A stretch of DNA of 42,467 nt from Buttiauxella warmboldiae (GCF_003818135.1 NZ_RPOH01000023.1:1-42467), one strand, 5' to 3'; positions 8,077 through 17,164 are shown, counted from the stretch's first letter. The notes: generated by a model from the sequence alone, not told the origin. Numbers and translations: made by a program.

Positions 8077-9110
8077 TGAAAGCCAGTGTTTATTACAGCA
8101 AGAACGACATTCGTTACCAAGATATTGAACAACCGGAAATTGGTGACGGTGACATTCTGATTAAGATGAAATCTTGCGGATTATGTGGAACCGATATTCA
8201 TAAGGCTCAGCATCAAACAGTTACAGGACCAATTATCCTGGGTCATGAAGTTGCCGGTGAAGTAGTCAAGATTGGGAAAAATGTGATCCGCTATGGCGTA
8301 GGTGAGCGAGTGGTAACTGCAATTCATGTACCTTGCTTTAATTGCCACTATTGTGATCGTGGATATTTTACGATGTGCGATCAGTTCAAGAAAACGAATC
8401 TTGAACCCGGGGGGTTCAGTGAATATATCCGCATCCCACAACTGCATGTAGAGCATTTGACACACCGTATTATTCCCGAGCTGGACTGGGACCGAGCTGC
8501 AATGATTGAGCCGGTAGCTTGCTGCCTGCATGGACTTAAATCTGCCAATATTCATGCAAAAGACAGTGTATTAGTCATGGGGTCAGGCACCATTGGTCTG
8601 GTCAGTGCCCAGCTTGCAGCGCTGAAGGGAGCATCCACCGTAATAGTTTCAGACCTCTCTCGTTATAAACGCGAATTGGCTCTGAAACTAGGCATTAACC
8701 ACGCGATTAATCCTGCAGAAGAAGATCTTGAACAGCGGGTGTCGGAAATAACAGCAGGTAAAGGGGTTGATGTAGTCATTATCGCAGCAGGTGTCTCTTC
8801 CCTTGTTACCCAGGCTGTTAACGTTGTTCGCCGTGGTGGACGAGTAATTGTATTTTCACCATTTGATAATAATCCGGTTGTTGAAATTGATGCCAGCCGT
8901 CTGTTCAGGGATGAAATATCAATTATTGGCACCTATTCTCTTACACCGTACGAAATGAAAGAAGCTATTGAAATCGTTGAGAAAGAAAAAATCAATGTCA
9001 GGGATATGATCACGCACACTTGGCCGTTATCTGACATGCATGAGGCGATCGAGTTTGCAGCAAATCCAGCCAATGATGTGCTTAAAGTGATTATTAAGGC
9101 AGAAGAATAG
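8076..9110 (+). CDS. Zinc-dependent medium-chain dehydrogenase (sorbitol/threonine dehydrogenase-like)
   Basis: This 344-aa NAD(P)-dependent medium-chain dehydrogenase probably oxidises a polyol or polyol phosphate to a ketose. The catalytic zinc ligands are visible as Cys37 (GLCGTD) and His57-Glu58 (GHE). The structural zinc loop has Cys87, Cys90, Cys93 and Cys101 in the standard x2-x2-x7 spacing. A Rossmann motif follows in VMGSGTIGL (about residue 165 on). The start overlaps the kinase stop by one base. It ends the first transcript and is followed by an inverted repeat. It is only distantly similar to the second dehydrogenase at 11422, so the two are not a recent duplication and probably act on different intermediates. 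Confidence 0.9.
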   Translation: MKASVYYSKNDIRYQDIEQPEIGDGDILIKMKSCGLCGTDIHKAQHQTVTGPIILGHEVAGEVVKIGKNVIRYGVGERVVTAIHVPCFNCHYCDRGYFTMCDQFKKTNLEPGGFSEYIRIPQLHVEHLTHRIIPELDWDRAAMIEPVACCLHGLKSANIHAKDSVLVMGSGTIGLVSAQLAALKGASTVIVSDLSRYKRELALKLGINHAINPAEEDLEQRVSEITAGKGVDVVIIAAGVSSLVTQAVNVVRRGGRVIVFSPFDNNPVVEIDASRLFRDEISIIGTYSLTPYEMKEAIEIVEKEKINVRDMITHTWPLSDMHEAIEFAANPANDVLKVIIKAEE

Positions 9111-9123
9111 TTTTTACGGGAAA

Positions 9124-9150
9124 TGCAGGAAGTGCATGCACCTTCCTGCA
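9124..9150 (+). terminator. Hairpin after the first dehydrogenase
   Basis: TGCAGGAA (9124-9131) and TTCCTGCA (9143-9150) are complementary, with an inner GTGC-AT-GCAC that extends the stem past a one-base bulge. It lies 14 nt after the stop. There is no T tract, so termination efficiency is uncertain. It is the likely end of the PTS-kinase-dehydrogenase transcript. Confidence 0.55.
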
Positions 9151-9239
9151 ACTCCGGCAGGTTGTGCTGAATGAAAAACAGGATTCCGGTTAGAGAATGT
9201 GAACTGGATCATGCAGAAATGCTTACAAAAACGACGATG

Positions 9240-9275
9240 TTGGCGTAACTTGTGCATAGTTGTATATAGATGATC
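9240..9275 (+). promoter_or_regulatory. Promoter with overlapping operator of the GntR gene
   Basis: TTGGCG (9240-9245), a 17-bp spacer and TATATA (9263-9268) form a good sigma70 promoter. The element at 9249-9275 repeats the pattern of the PTS operator, CTTG-N2-CAT-N-GTTGTA-N-ATAGA, and covers the -10, so the repressor is probably autoregulated. A weaker CRP-like core, TGTGA-N6-TCATG (8 of 10), lies upstream at 9198-9213. Transcription would start near 9275, which rules out the in-frame ATG at 9270 as the start codon. Confidence 0.7.
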
Positions 9276-9296
9276 TACTTACCAAAGGAACCCTAT

Positions 9297-10034
9297 ATGA
9301 GCACAATACTGAAAGATTCTGAAGTTCCCTTATACCTTCAGGTTTCTGAATGGATAAGGGAGAACGTATATAAAGGTGAATTAGGTAAAGGTGACCGAAT
9401 TCCCTCAGAAAACCAGATTATGGAGTTGTTGCAAGTCAGTCGTGGCACCGTGAAAAAAGCGGTAACGATGCTGGTTAATGAAGGGATGCTGATTCAGGTA
9501 CAGGGCAAAGGTACTTTCGTAAAGAACGAGAATATTTCCTATTCTTTGGGCGCTGGTTTGCTGTCGTTTGCTGAGTCACTCGAAAGTCAGCATCTGGATT
9601 ACTCCACCGAAATGATTACATCTCGTGTTGAGCAGGCGTCGAAAAATGTGGCTGAAAAGTTAAAAATTGAGGCTGGTTCGCCCATTTTATACCTTGAGCG
9701 TGTACGTAGTGTTGAAGGTGAGCGGGTCATGTTGATTGAAAACCGCATAAATATGGCATTGTGCCCCGGCATTGAATCAGTCGATTTTAATACTCAGAAC
9801 TTGTTTCCAACCATTGAGAAACTTTCAGGAAGAAGTATCAGTTTTTCTGAAAGTCGCTATGCCGCAAAAATTGTCGGAAGTGAGCGAGGTCATTATCTCG
9901 AAGTTAGTGAGGACGCCCCTGTTTTACATCTTCAGCAGCTTGTTTTCTTTGAAAAAGATCTCCCGGTTGAGTTCGGAAATGTCTGGCTCAAATCGGATAA
10001 ATACTATTTAGGTACTGTACTCCAACGACGATAG
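9297..10034 (+). CDS. GntR-family transcriptional regulator with UTRA domain (HutC subfamily)
   Basis: This 245-aa regulator is probably the local repressor. An N-terminal winged helix-turn-helix (about residues 9-75, with PLYLQVSEWIRE, IPSENQIMELLQVSRGTVKKA and GKGTFV) precedes a C-terminal UTRA ligand-binding domain (about 100-240, with LYLERVRSVEG, VMLIENRINM and FGNVWLKSD). UTRA domains commonly bind sugar phosphates, which would suit induction by a PTS product. The ATG at 9297 is chosen over 9270 because an AAGGAA site precedes it and 9270 lies within the promoter/operator. It heads a transcript with the aldolase (11 nt downstream) and HPr. Galactitol operons of E. coli use a DeoR-type repressor instead, so this is a different regulatory design. 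Confidence 0.93.
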   Translation: MSTILKDSEVPLYLQVSEWIRENVYKGELGKGDRIPSENQIMELLQVSRGTVKKAVTMLVNEGMLIQVQGKGTFVKNENISYSLGAGLLSFAESLESQHLDYSTEMITSRVEQASKNVAEKLKIEAGSPILYLERVRSVEGERVMLIENRINMALCPGIESVDFNTQNLFPTIEKLSGRSISFSESRYAAKIVGSERGHYLEVSEDAPVLHLQQLVFFEKDLPVEFGNVWLKSDKYYLGTVLQRR

Positions 10035-10045
10035 AGGAAAATGTT

Positions 10046-10906
10046 ATGCCATTAGTAAACGGTAAAATCCTGCTCGACCGTATTCGTGAAAAACATGTAC
10101 TGGCCGGAGCATTTAATACGACTAACCTGGAGACAACCATCTCTATTCTGAACGCAATTGAACGTTCCGGGTTACCAAATTTCATTCAGATTGCACCGAC
10201 TAATGCCCAGTTGTCTGGCTATGATTATATTTACGAAATCGTTAAACGCCATGCTGACAAAATGGATGTTCCGGTAAGCTTACATTTAGATCATGGAAAG
10301 ACATTAGACGATGTTAAGCAGGCTGTCCGGGCCGGATTTACTTCCGTTATGATTGATGGCGCAGCGTTCTCTTTTGAAGAGAACATCGAGTTTACACGTG
10401 AAGCGGTGGACTTCTGTAAATCCTTTGGTGTACCAGTTGAAGCAGAGCTGGGTGCAATCCTTGGAAAAGAAGATGACCATGTCAGTGAAGCAGACTGCAA
10501 GACTGAGCCTGAAAAAGTAAAAGCTTTTGTTGATCGATCGGGTTGTGACTTACTTGCTGTTTCTGTAGGAAATGTGCATGGTCTCGAAGACATCCCTCGC
10601 ATAGATATTCCGCTGCTTAAACGTATTGCTGAAGTGTCTCCTGTCCCCCTGGTGATACATGGCGGGTCAGGAATTGCAGAGGATATTATCCGGAGTTTTG
10701 TCAATTATAATGTCGTAAAAGTCAATATTGCCAGTGACTTGCGTAAAGCTTTCATCACCGCTGTTGGTAAGGCATATAACAACGACAATAATGAAGCCAA
10801 TTTGGCTCGGGTCATGGCATCAGCAAAAATGGCTGTTGAGGATGATGTTTATTCGAAAATCCTGATGATGAATAAAGGCCATCAGCAATTACGTAAAGCT
10901 TCCTGA
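10046..10906 (+). CDS. Class II ketose-bisphosphate-type aldolase (GatY/KbaY/IolJ group)
   Basis: This 286-aa zinc-dependent class II aldolase splits a ketose phosphate or bisphosphate into dihydroxyacetone phosphate and an aldehyde. The catalytic Asp82 and zinc ligand His83 are in LHLDHG, the same numbering as tagatose-bisphosphate aldolases. Other family motifs are VEAELG (about 132), the zinc histidine in VGNVHG, HGGSG (phosphate binding) and VNIASDL near the usual NIATEL position. GatY and KbaY need the accessory subunit GatZ/KbaZ for full activity, and no such gene is present. IolJ and other single-subunit members do not need one. Whether the substrate is tagatose bisphosphate, another bisphosphate or a ketose 1-phosphate is open. 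A GAGGA ribosome site overlaps the region just after the GntR stop. Confidence 0.9.
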   Translation: MPLVNGKILLDRIREKHVLAGAFNTTNLETTISILNAIERSGLPNFIQIAPTNAQLSGYDYIYEIVKRHADKMDVPVSLHLDHGKTLDDVKQAVRAGFTSVMIDGAAFSFEENIEFTREAVDFCKSFGVPVEAELGAILGKEDDHVSEADCKTEPEKVKAFVDRSGCDLLAVSVGNVHGLEDIPRIDIPLLKRIAEVSPVPLVIHGGSGIAEDIIRSFVNYNVVKVNIASDLRKAFITAVGKAYNNDNNEANLARVMASAKMAVEDDVYSKILMMNKGHQQLRKAS

Positions 10907-10929
10907 TTTATTTTGATGCTGAGACGATT

Positions 10930-11199
10930 ATGATCAAGCAAAGTGTGAAGGTAGTTAACAGTACAGGGTTACACGCTCGACCAGCTGCAACACTGGCAAA
11001 AATTATCAAAAAATACGATTCATCACTAACCTTAATTAATAATGGAAAGGAAATTGAAATTAAGGGCATGATGAGTATTTTGGGGGCCGGTGTAAAAGGT
11101 AATTCAATGATAGATCTTATCTGCAATGGCCAAGATGAGCTTGACCTTATGGATGAACTAAAAATAGCTTTTTCCAGTGGGTTCGGAGAAAAAGAGTAA
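10930..11199 (+). CDS. HPr-like PTS phosphocarrier protein
   Basis: This 89-aa HPr paralogue carries phosphate from enzyme I to EIIA. It aligns with E. coli HPr without gaps through residue 49. The phospho-acceptor His15 and its partner Arg17 are kept in TGLHARPAA. Position 46, a serine in standard HPr and the HPr-kinase target in Gram-positives, is glycine here (EIKGMMS). It lies 23 nt after the aldolase, so it is probably made with it. The general ptsH gene lies elsewhere in enterobacteria, next to ptsI, so this is a dedicated extra HPr. It may feed the EIIA at 4285, but enzyme I would have to come from the host. Confidence 0.9.
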   Translation: MIKQSVKVVNSTGLHARPAATLAKIIKKYDSSLTLINNGKEIEIKGMMSILGAGVKGNSMIDLICNGQDELDLMDELKIAFSSGFGEKE

Positions 11200-11421
11200 C
11201 CATATTTAATTTTTTCTAACCTCTCATTAATTATAGCTGTTATGGCGAAGGCACGCTGTACTCCTTAGTATATTAAGGTTGGTTAGCGTATTTTGTTTTT
11301 CAATGAAATGGTGTTTTTCGTAACAACGTCGCCTTCGTCAAGTTTTAATAAATCCGAAACACTGTAATTATAGGTATTCCTACAGAGCTCAACTAATCAT
11401 GATTTTCTGAGGAGATCATCA

Positions 11422-12483
11422 TTGAAAGCATTAAACCTTTATTCAAAACAAGATGTCAGGTTTGAAGACGTTGATATTCCAGAAATTGAATCTCCTGATG
11501 AGATCCTGATAAAAGTTAAAGTCGCGGGAATATGCGGTTCAGATATATCACGTTTCGGTAAATTAGGTTCTTATCAACCGGGACTCACTTGGGGGCATGA
11601 ATTTTCGGGTGTCGTTGCCAAAAGAGGGGATGCTGTAAGCTCTATAGACATTGGTGATCGAGTCACAGCCTGTAACTGCTTTCCATGCAACGAATGCAAC
11701 TACTGTAAAAAAGGCATGTACTCACGTTGTAATAATTTGAGGGTCTTAGGTGGACATAAGAAAGGTGCATTCGCAGAGTTTATTAAAGTTCCGGTTGCTA
11801 ACGTTGTAAAAATCCCTTCAACAATGGATTTCGAGACAGCAAGTTTTATCGAACCTTCAAGCGTAGTAGCCCATGGATACAATCAACTTAAGATCAAGAA
11901 AGGTAGCAGTATTGCTGTTGTAGGTTGTGGGACAATTGGTTTACTTGCCGTTCAATGGGCAAAGATCTATGGGGCGAGTGAAGTATTTGCTTTTGATACT
12001 GATACAGGAAAGCTAGATATTGCGCTTCAGACTGGTGCTCATCATGGTATATGTGCCAATAAAGATAATTATCTACAATATTTTATGGCAATGACTGAAA
12101 ATGCTGGAGTAGATGTTGTTATTGAATGCTCCGGTAGTGCTGTTGGTATTTCTACCGCCTTGATGCTGGCTAAAAAAGGTGGAACAGTACTGTTGCTTGG
12201 CATCCCCTATGGAGATGTGTCATTTCCACGTGAGAGTTTCGAGAAAATAATCCGTAACGAACTTACTGTAGCAGGTTCCTGGAATTCTCTTTCGGCCCCC
12301 TTCCCTGGAGATGAATGGAGGACCTCTCTACATTATCTGAGCTCAGGGGATATCAATGTAAAACCCTTGATCACAAGGCGAATCGCCATGGCTGAAGCAC
12401 CCTCTGTATTCCCCAAACTCTATAATCGAGAAGAATTTTTCGTTAAAGTACTTATTTGCATGGTTAATAAAAATGATAATTAA
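11422..12483 (+). CDS. Zinc-dependent dehydrogenase, galactitol-1-phosphate 5-dehydrogenase (GatD)-like
   Basis: This 353-aa medium-chain dehydrogenase resembles GatD, which oxidises galactitol 1-phosphate to tagatose 6-phosphate. The C-terminal stretch with ELTVAGSWNSLSAPFPGDEW matches the GatD pattern ELTVIGSWMNYSSPWPGQEW closely. Catalytic zinc ligands are Cys38 (GICGSD) and His59-Glu60 (GHE). The structural zinc cysteines are Cys89, Cys92, Cys95 and Cys103, and the Rossmann motif is in VGCGTIGL. The start codon is TTG at 11422, supported by TGAGGAG seven bases upstream and by the usual MKAL-type N-terminus. A 222-nt gap after HPr suggests it may have its own promoter. It is AT-rich and is the last gene of the island. 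Confidence 0.88.
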   Translation: MKALNLYSKQDVRFEDVDIPEIESPDEILIKVKVAGICGSDISRFGKLGSYQPGLTWGHEFSGVVAKRGDAVSSIDIGDRVTACNCFPCNECNYCKKGMYSRCNNLRVLGGHKKGAFAEFIKVPVANVVKIPSTMDFETASFIEPSSVVAHGYNQLKIKKGSSIAVVGCGTIGLLAVQWAKIYGASEVFAFDTDTGKLDIALQTGAHHGICANKDNYLQYFMAMTENAGVDVVIECSGSAVGISTALMLAKKGGTVLLLGIPYGDVSFPRESFEKIIRNELTVAGSWNSLSAPFPGDEWRTSLHYLSSGDINVKPLITRRIAMAEAPSVFPKLYNREEFFVKVLICMVNKNDN

Positions 12484-12606
12484 TTTATAACGATAGTGGT
12501 TTTAATATTACTAAAATATTCTCTAATAAAAATTAGTCAAAATATTAAATATTTATTACGGATAAGAATATAAAATTAGAATCATTACCACTAAAAATAG
12601 AAATAA

Positions 12607-12632
12607 AAAACTGGCTTATTAAAGCCAGTTTT
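12607..12632. terminator. Bidirectional terminator between the island and gor
   Basis: AAAACTGGCTT (12607-12617) and AAGCCAGTTTT (12622-12632) are perfectly complementary with a 4-base loop. A and T runs on both sides allow termination of the island on the plus strand and of gor on the minus strand. The composition changes from AT-rich to core-like about 40 bases to its right, so the right junction of the acquired DNA is near here. Confidence 0.85.
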
Positions 12633-12667
12633 CAGAATGAAAAAAGTGTTGAGGTAGTTTTATTATA

Positions 12668-14020
12668 CTATCTCATAGTAACGAACTCTTCCGAACCGGT
12701 CGGGTGAATCGCCACGGTGTTATCGAAGTCTTTCTTGGTGGCGCCCATTTTCAGCGCCACTGCGAAGCCTTGCAGCATTTCATCCATGCCGTAACCGATA
12801 CCGTGAATACCGACAATCTTCTCGTCCGGGCCTGCGCATACCAGCTTCATGCGGCATGGCTGGCGGTGCGAAGTCACTGCGGTATACATCGCGGTGAAGG
12901 AGGACTTATAGACCTTCACGTTGTCGTCGCCGTACTGCTCACGCGCCTGTGGCTCGGTTAAACCGACCGTACCGATTGGCGGGTGGCTGAATACCACGGT
13001 TGGAACATTGCTGTAATCCAGGTGCTCGTCCGGCTTGTTGTTAAACAGGCGCTCGGACAGGCGGCGGCCCGCAGCGACAGCCACTGGCGTCAGCTCTACT
13101 GCACCGGTGTTATCGCCCACGGCATAGATACCCGGCACGTTGGTATTCTGGAATTTATCGACTTCGATATAGCCACGAGCGTTGGTTTTCACACCCGTCG
13201 CCGCCAGGTTGAAGTTGTCTGTTTCTGGCTCGCGACCAATCGCCCAGATCAGGCAATCCACGGTTTCAGAACGGCCATCTTCCAGTTGCAGCGTCAGGCT
13301 GCCATCGGCATTTTTCACTACGGCTTTTGGCACCGCCTGTGTGTGCAGCGTTGGGCCTTCGGTGTTGATCACTTCCAGCAGCGTTTCGACGATTAACGGG
13401 TCAAAAGTACGCAGCGGCGCGTGTTTACGCACGAACAGATGCGTCTCAGAACCCAGCGCGTTAACTACGCCTGCGATCTCCACCGCGATGTAACCTGCGC
13501 CCACTACCGCAATGCGTTTTGGCAATGCTGGCAGCGCGAAGAAGCCATCGGAATCAATGCCATATTCAGCCCCCGGAATTGACGGACGGCTTGGGCGACC
13601 ACCGGTCGCAATCAGAATATGGTCGGCAGTAATCTTTTCGCCGTTAACGATAACCGTATGCGCATCAACAAATTTGGCAAAGCCGCGGATCACCTCAACG
13701 TTGTTTTTGCCCAGCACGTTGTCGTAAGAGGTGTGGATGCGGTCGATATACGCGGTGCGGCTGGCAATCAATTTATCCCAGTCGAATTTATTCACCGTGG
13801 TGTCAAAACCGTAGTCCGGGCCGTAGTTATGAATCGCTTCAGCGATTTGCGCCGCGTGCCACATGACCTTTTTCGGTACGCAACCTACGTTGACGCAGGT
13901 GCCGCCCAGCTCTTTCGCCTCAATCAGTGCGCATTTTTTCCCATACATCGCCGCACGGTTAATGGAGGCAATCCCGCCGCTGCCGCCGCCAATGGCGAGG
14001 TAGTCATAATGTCTGGTCAT
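12668..14020 (-). CDS. gor: Glutathione reductase
   Basis: This 450-aa FAD enzyme reduces glutathione disulfide with NADPH and keeps the cytoplasmic thiol pool reduced. It is the same length as E. coli Gor and nearly identical in long stretches. The N-terminal FAD motif is GGGSGG (11-16), the redox pair is Cys42 and Cys47 in CVNVGC, the NADPH-binding fold is around GAGYIAVE, and the interface contains the catalytic histidine in HPTGSEEF (E. coli has HPTAAEE). It is followed on its strand by the terminator at 12607-12632. In E. coli the arsRBC operon lies beyond gor; here that place is taken by the sugar island. Confidence 0.98.
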   Translation of the reverse strand: MTRHYDYLAIGGGSGGIASINRAAMYGKKCALIEAKELGGTCVNVGCVPKKVMWHAAQIAEAIHNYGPDYGFDTTVNKFDWDKLIASRTAYIDRIHTSYDNVLGKNNVEVIRGFAKFVDAHTVIVNGEKITADHILIATGGRPSRPSIPGAEYGIDSDGFFALPALPKRIAVVGAGYIAVEIAGVVNALGSETHLFVRKHAPLRTFDPLIVETLLEVINTEGPTLHTQAVPKAVVKNADGSLTLQLEDGRSETVDCLIWAIGREPETDNFNLAATGVKTNARGYIEVDKFQNTNVPGIYAVGDNTGAVELTPVAVAAGRRLSERLFNNKPDEHLDYSNVPTVVFSHPPIGTVGLTEPQAREQYGDDNVKVYKSSFTAMYTAVTSHRQPCRMKLVCAGPDEKIVGIHGIGYGMDEMLQGFAVALKMGATKKDFDNTVAIHPTGSEEFVTMR

Positions 14021-14103
14021 GATGTTTCCCTAATGGAGTCGAAAAAAATATGCGCGATTGTAGCGCGCCGAGAAAATGGTTCCATCGATAGCTGCAATAG
14101 CCG

Positions 14104-14946
14104 TTACTCAGGCACAACCCAGCTCAGGGTGGTTGATCCGTTACCGGATGGAACCAGGGTTTTATGCAGCCACGGCAGTACATTAGCCATTTGCTGTTCC
14201 AGTTTCCACGGTGGGTTGATAACAATCATACCCGAGGCGGTCATGCCACGGCGGTCGCTGTCCGGGAGCACGGCCAGCTCAATTTGCAGAATGCGGCGAA
14301 TGCCGATTTCTTCCAGCTCGCGCAGCATGCGTTTGATCTGCTGACGCATCACCACCGGATACCACAGCGCATAGGTGCCTGTCGCGAAACGCTTATAACC
14401 GTCGTTGATGCCGGTCACAACTGCCTGGTAGTCGGTTTTAATTTCATACGGCGGGTCGATAAGGATCAGACCGCGGCGAGAAACCGGCGGCAGTTTGGAT
14501 TTCAGCTGGGTGTAACCGTCGGCACGTTCAACGCGCGCACGGTTATCTTTCTGGAATTCAGAACGCAGCAGCGGGAAATCTGACGGGTGCAGCTCGGTCA
14601 GCTGCAGGCTGTCTTGCTCGCGCAGAAGCTGGCGGGCAATCAGCGGGGAACCCGGGTAATAGCGCAGCTGGCCGCTGTGGTTATAGGCTTTCACCGCGCT
14701 GATATACGGCTCAAGTTCAGCAGGCAAATCGTCGTGCTGCCAGATGCGGGCAATCCCTTCCAGATATTCGCCAGTGCGTTCAGCATGCTCGCTGCTCAGT
14801 TTGTATCGGCCTGCGCCTGCATGGGTATCCAGGTAGAGAAAAGGCTTATCCTTCTCTTTTAAGGATTCAATAATCAGACTTTGAACGGTGTGTTTCAGTA
14901 CGTCGGCGTGGTTGCCGGCGTGAAAGCTGTGGCGATAACTGAGCAT
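14104..14946 (-). CDS. rlmJ: 23S rRNA (adenine-2030-N6)-methyltransferase RlmJ
   Basis: This 280-aa SAM-dependent methyltransferase (formerly YhiR) modifies A2030 of 23S rRNA. The N-terminal MLSYRHSFHAGNHADVLKHT is characteristic, and the catalytic DPPYE motif is at about residue 163-167 (LILIDPPYE). Length matches E. coli. It lies upstream of gor on the same strand with an 83-nt gap, and is divergent from prlC, as in E. coli. Confidence 0.97.
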   Translation of the reverse strand: MLSYRHSFHAGNHADVLKHTVQSLIIESLKEKDKPFLYLDTHAGAGRYKLSSEHAERTGEYLEGIARIWQHDDLPAELEPYISAVKAYNHSGQLRYYPGSPLIARQLLREQDSLQLTELHPSDFPLLRSEFQKDNRARVERADGYTQLKSKLPPVSRRGLILIDPPYEIKTDYQAVVTGINDGYKRFATGTYALWYPVVMRQQIKRMLRELEEIGIRRILQIELAVLPDSDRRGMTASGMIVINPPWKLEQQMANVLPWLHKTLVPSGNGSTTLSWVVPE

Positions 14947-15021
14947 GGATGCAGGGTTTCCAAAGACAAAAGAAGAACAACATATTGTGCACAGTATACA
15001 GCCTTATGCTCGCTGCCCGGC

Positions 15022-15050
15022 ATTGAAATTAACTACACTAAGCCTCATGT
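15022..15050 (+). promoter_or_regulatory. Heat-shock (sigma32) promoter of prlC
   Basis: ATTGAAA (15022-15028), a 14-bp spacer and CCTCATGT (15043-15050) fit the sigma32 consensus CTTGAAA-N(11-16)-CCCCATNT with few mismatches. Transcription would start near 15058, giving a leader of about 56 nt. prlC-rsmJ is known as a heat-shock transcript in E. coli. Confidence 0.7.
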
Positions 15051-15113
15051 TAGTTAGCATTGCCTTTGTAGCGCGTATCGCGCTCCACTTATCAGATATC
15101 AGGAATCGCGCTT

Positions 15114-17156
15114 ATGACCAATCCATTGCTGACCCCTTTCGATTTGCCGCCGTTTTCCGCACTTCTCCCTGAACATATTGTGCCAGCCGTGCAGCAAGCG
15201 CTGGATGATTGCCGTGCGAAAGTCGAAAGCGTGGTAGCGCAAGGCGCGCCTTATAACTGGGACAATCTTTGCCAGCCGCTGGCGGAGGTGGACGATCGCC
15301 TGGGGCGTATTTTCTCTCCTGTCAGCCATTTGAACTCAGTAAAAAACAGCGCGCCGCTGCGTGAAGCTTATGAACAAACGCTGCCGCTGCTGTCGGAATA
15401 CAGCACCTGGGTTGGGCAGCACGAAGGGCTTTATCAGGCCTATCGCAACCTGCGTGACGGCGCATGTTATGCCGATTTGAGCGTGGCTGAGAAAAAGTCC
15501 GTGGATAACGCGCTGCGTGATTTCGAGCTGTCTGGCATCGGCTTGCCGCCAGAAAAACAGCAGCGTTATGGCGAAATCGCCGCGCGTCTGTCTGAGCTGG
15601 GATCGACCTACAGCAACAACGTGCTGGATGCGACTCAGGGCTGGACGAAGCTGATTACCGACGAAGCGCAGCTGTCTGGTATGCCGGAAAGCGCGCTGGC
15701 TGCCGCACGCGCTCAGGCCGAAGCCAAAGAGCAAGACGGCTGGCTGCTGACGCTGGATATTCCAAGCTATTTGCCCGTGCTTACTTACTGCGACAACCGT
15801 GAACTGCGTGAAGAGATGTACCGCGCTTATGCGACTCGTGCATCAGATCAGGGGCCGAATGCAGGCAAGTGGGATAATACGCCGGTGATGGAAGAAATTC
15901 TGACGCTGCGCCACGAGCTGGCACAACTGCTGGGCTTTGGCAACTACGCGGAAAAATCGCTCGCCACCAAAATGGCCGAAAACCCGCAGCAGGTTCTCGA
16001 GTTCTTAACCGACCTGGCGAAACGTGCGCGTCCGCAGGGCGAGGCTGAGCTGGCGCAACTGCGCGCGTTTACGCAAAAAGAATTTAACGTCACCGAGCTG
16101 GAGCCGTGGGATATCACCTACTACAGCGAAAAGCAGAAACAGCATCTGTACAGCATCAGCGATGAACAGCTGCGCCCGTATTTCCCGGAAGAGCGCGCGG
16201 TTAACGGCCTGTTCGAAGTTGTTAAGCGCATTTACGGTATCACCGCGAAAGAGCGTAAAGATATCGACGTCTGGCATTCCGATGTGCGTTTCTTCGAGCT
16301 GTATGACGAGAAAAATGAGTTGCGCGGCAGCTTCTATCTTGATTTGTACGCGCGTGAGAACAAGCGCGGCGGGGCATGGATGGACGATTGCGTCGGCCAG
16401 CTGCGTAAAGCAGACGGTTCGCTGCAAAAACCTGTCGCTTACCTGACCTGTAACTTCAACCGCCCGGTCAACGGCAAACCTGCGCTGTTCACCCACGACG
16501 AAGTGATCACCCTGTTCCACGAGTTCGGCCACGGCCTGCACCACATGCTGACCAAAGTCGAAACGGCGGGCGTTTCCGGCATCAACGGCGTGCCGTGGGA
16601 TGCGGTTGAGCTGCCAAGCCAGTTTATGGAAAACTGGTGCTGGGAGCCGGACGCGCTGGCGTTTATCTCCGGCCATTACGAAACCGGCGAGCCGCTGCCA
16701 AAAGAGCTGCTGGATAAAATGCTGGCGGCGAAGAACTACCAGGCGGCGCTGTTTATTCTGCGCCAGCTGGAATTCGGCCTGTTCGACTTCCGTCTGCATG
16801 CGGAATTCAGCCCGGAGCAGGGGGCGAAAGTGCTGGAAACTCTGCATGAAATCAAAAAGCTGGTAGCGGTTGTGCCCTCGCCAAAATGGGGCCGTTTCCC
16901 ACACGCCTTTAGCCATATCTTTGCTGGTGGTTACGCGGCGGGTTACTACAGCTATTTGTGGGCTGATGTGCTGGCGGCAGATGCGTTCTCACGTTTTGAA
17001 GAAGAAGGTATTTTCAACCGTGAAACCGGGCAATCATTCCTTGATAACATCCTCACCCGTGGTGGTTCCGAAGAGCCGATGGAGCTGTTTAAACGCTTCC
17101 GTGGCCGTGAACCACAGCTTGACGCGATGCTGGCCCATTACGGCATCAAGGGCTGA
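15114..17156 (+). CDS. prlC: Oligopeptidase A (M3 metallopeptidase)
   Basis: This 680-aa cytoplasmic zinc endopeptidase degrades short peptides, including cleaved signal peptides. The zinc site HEFGH is at residues 469-473, and the third ligand is expected in the [10 protein letters not shown] segment about 27 residues later. Length equals that of E. coli OpdA/PrlC, and the sequence is very close. The start ATG matches the known N-terminus MTNPLLTPF. It is preceded by a sigma32 promoter and followed after 8 nt by rsmJ, so the two form an operon. Confidence 0.98.
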   Translation: MTNPLLTPFDLPPFSALLPEHIVPAVQQALDDCRAKVESVVAQGAPYNWDNLCQPLAEVDDRLGRIFSPVSHLNSVKNSAPLREAYEQTLPLLSEYSTWVGQHEGLYQAYRNLRDGACYADLSVAEKKSVDNALRDFELSGIGLPPEKQQRYGEIAARLSELGSTYSNNVLDATQGWTKLITDEAQLSGMPESALAAARAQAEAKEQDGWLLTLDIPSYLPVLTYCDNRELREEMYRAYATRASDQGPNAGKWDNTPVMEEILTLRHELAQLLGFGNYAEKSLATKMAENPQQVLEFLTDLAKRARPQGEAELAQLRAFTQKEFNVTELEPWDITYYSEKQKQHLYSISDEQLRPYFPEERAVNGLFEVVKRIYGITAKERKDIDVWHSDVRFFELYDEKNELRGSFYLDLYARENKRGGAWMDDCVGQLRKADGSLQKPVAYLTCNFNRPVNGKPALFTHDEVITLFHEFGHGLHHMLTKVETAGVSGINGVPWDAVELPSQFMENWCWEPDALAFISGHYETGEPLPKELLDKMLAAKNYQAALFILRQLEFGLFDFRLHAEFSPEQGAKVLETLHEIKKLVAVVPSPKWGRFPHAFSHIFAGGYAAGYYSYLWADVLAADAFSRFEEEGIFNRETGQSFLDNILTRGGSEEPMELFKRFRGREPQLDAMLAHYGIKG

Positions 17157-17164
17157 GCTATTCT

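Noticed and set aside
8076-12483. The two zinc dehydrogenases as a tandem duplication
   Set aside because: They differ throughout, share only family motifs, and only the second shows the GatD-type C-terminus.
16005-16916. 303-aa open frame on the minus strand opposite prlC
   Set aside because: Shadow of a conserved, high-GC coding sequence with no domain of its own.
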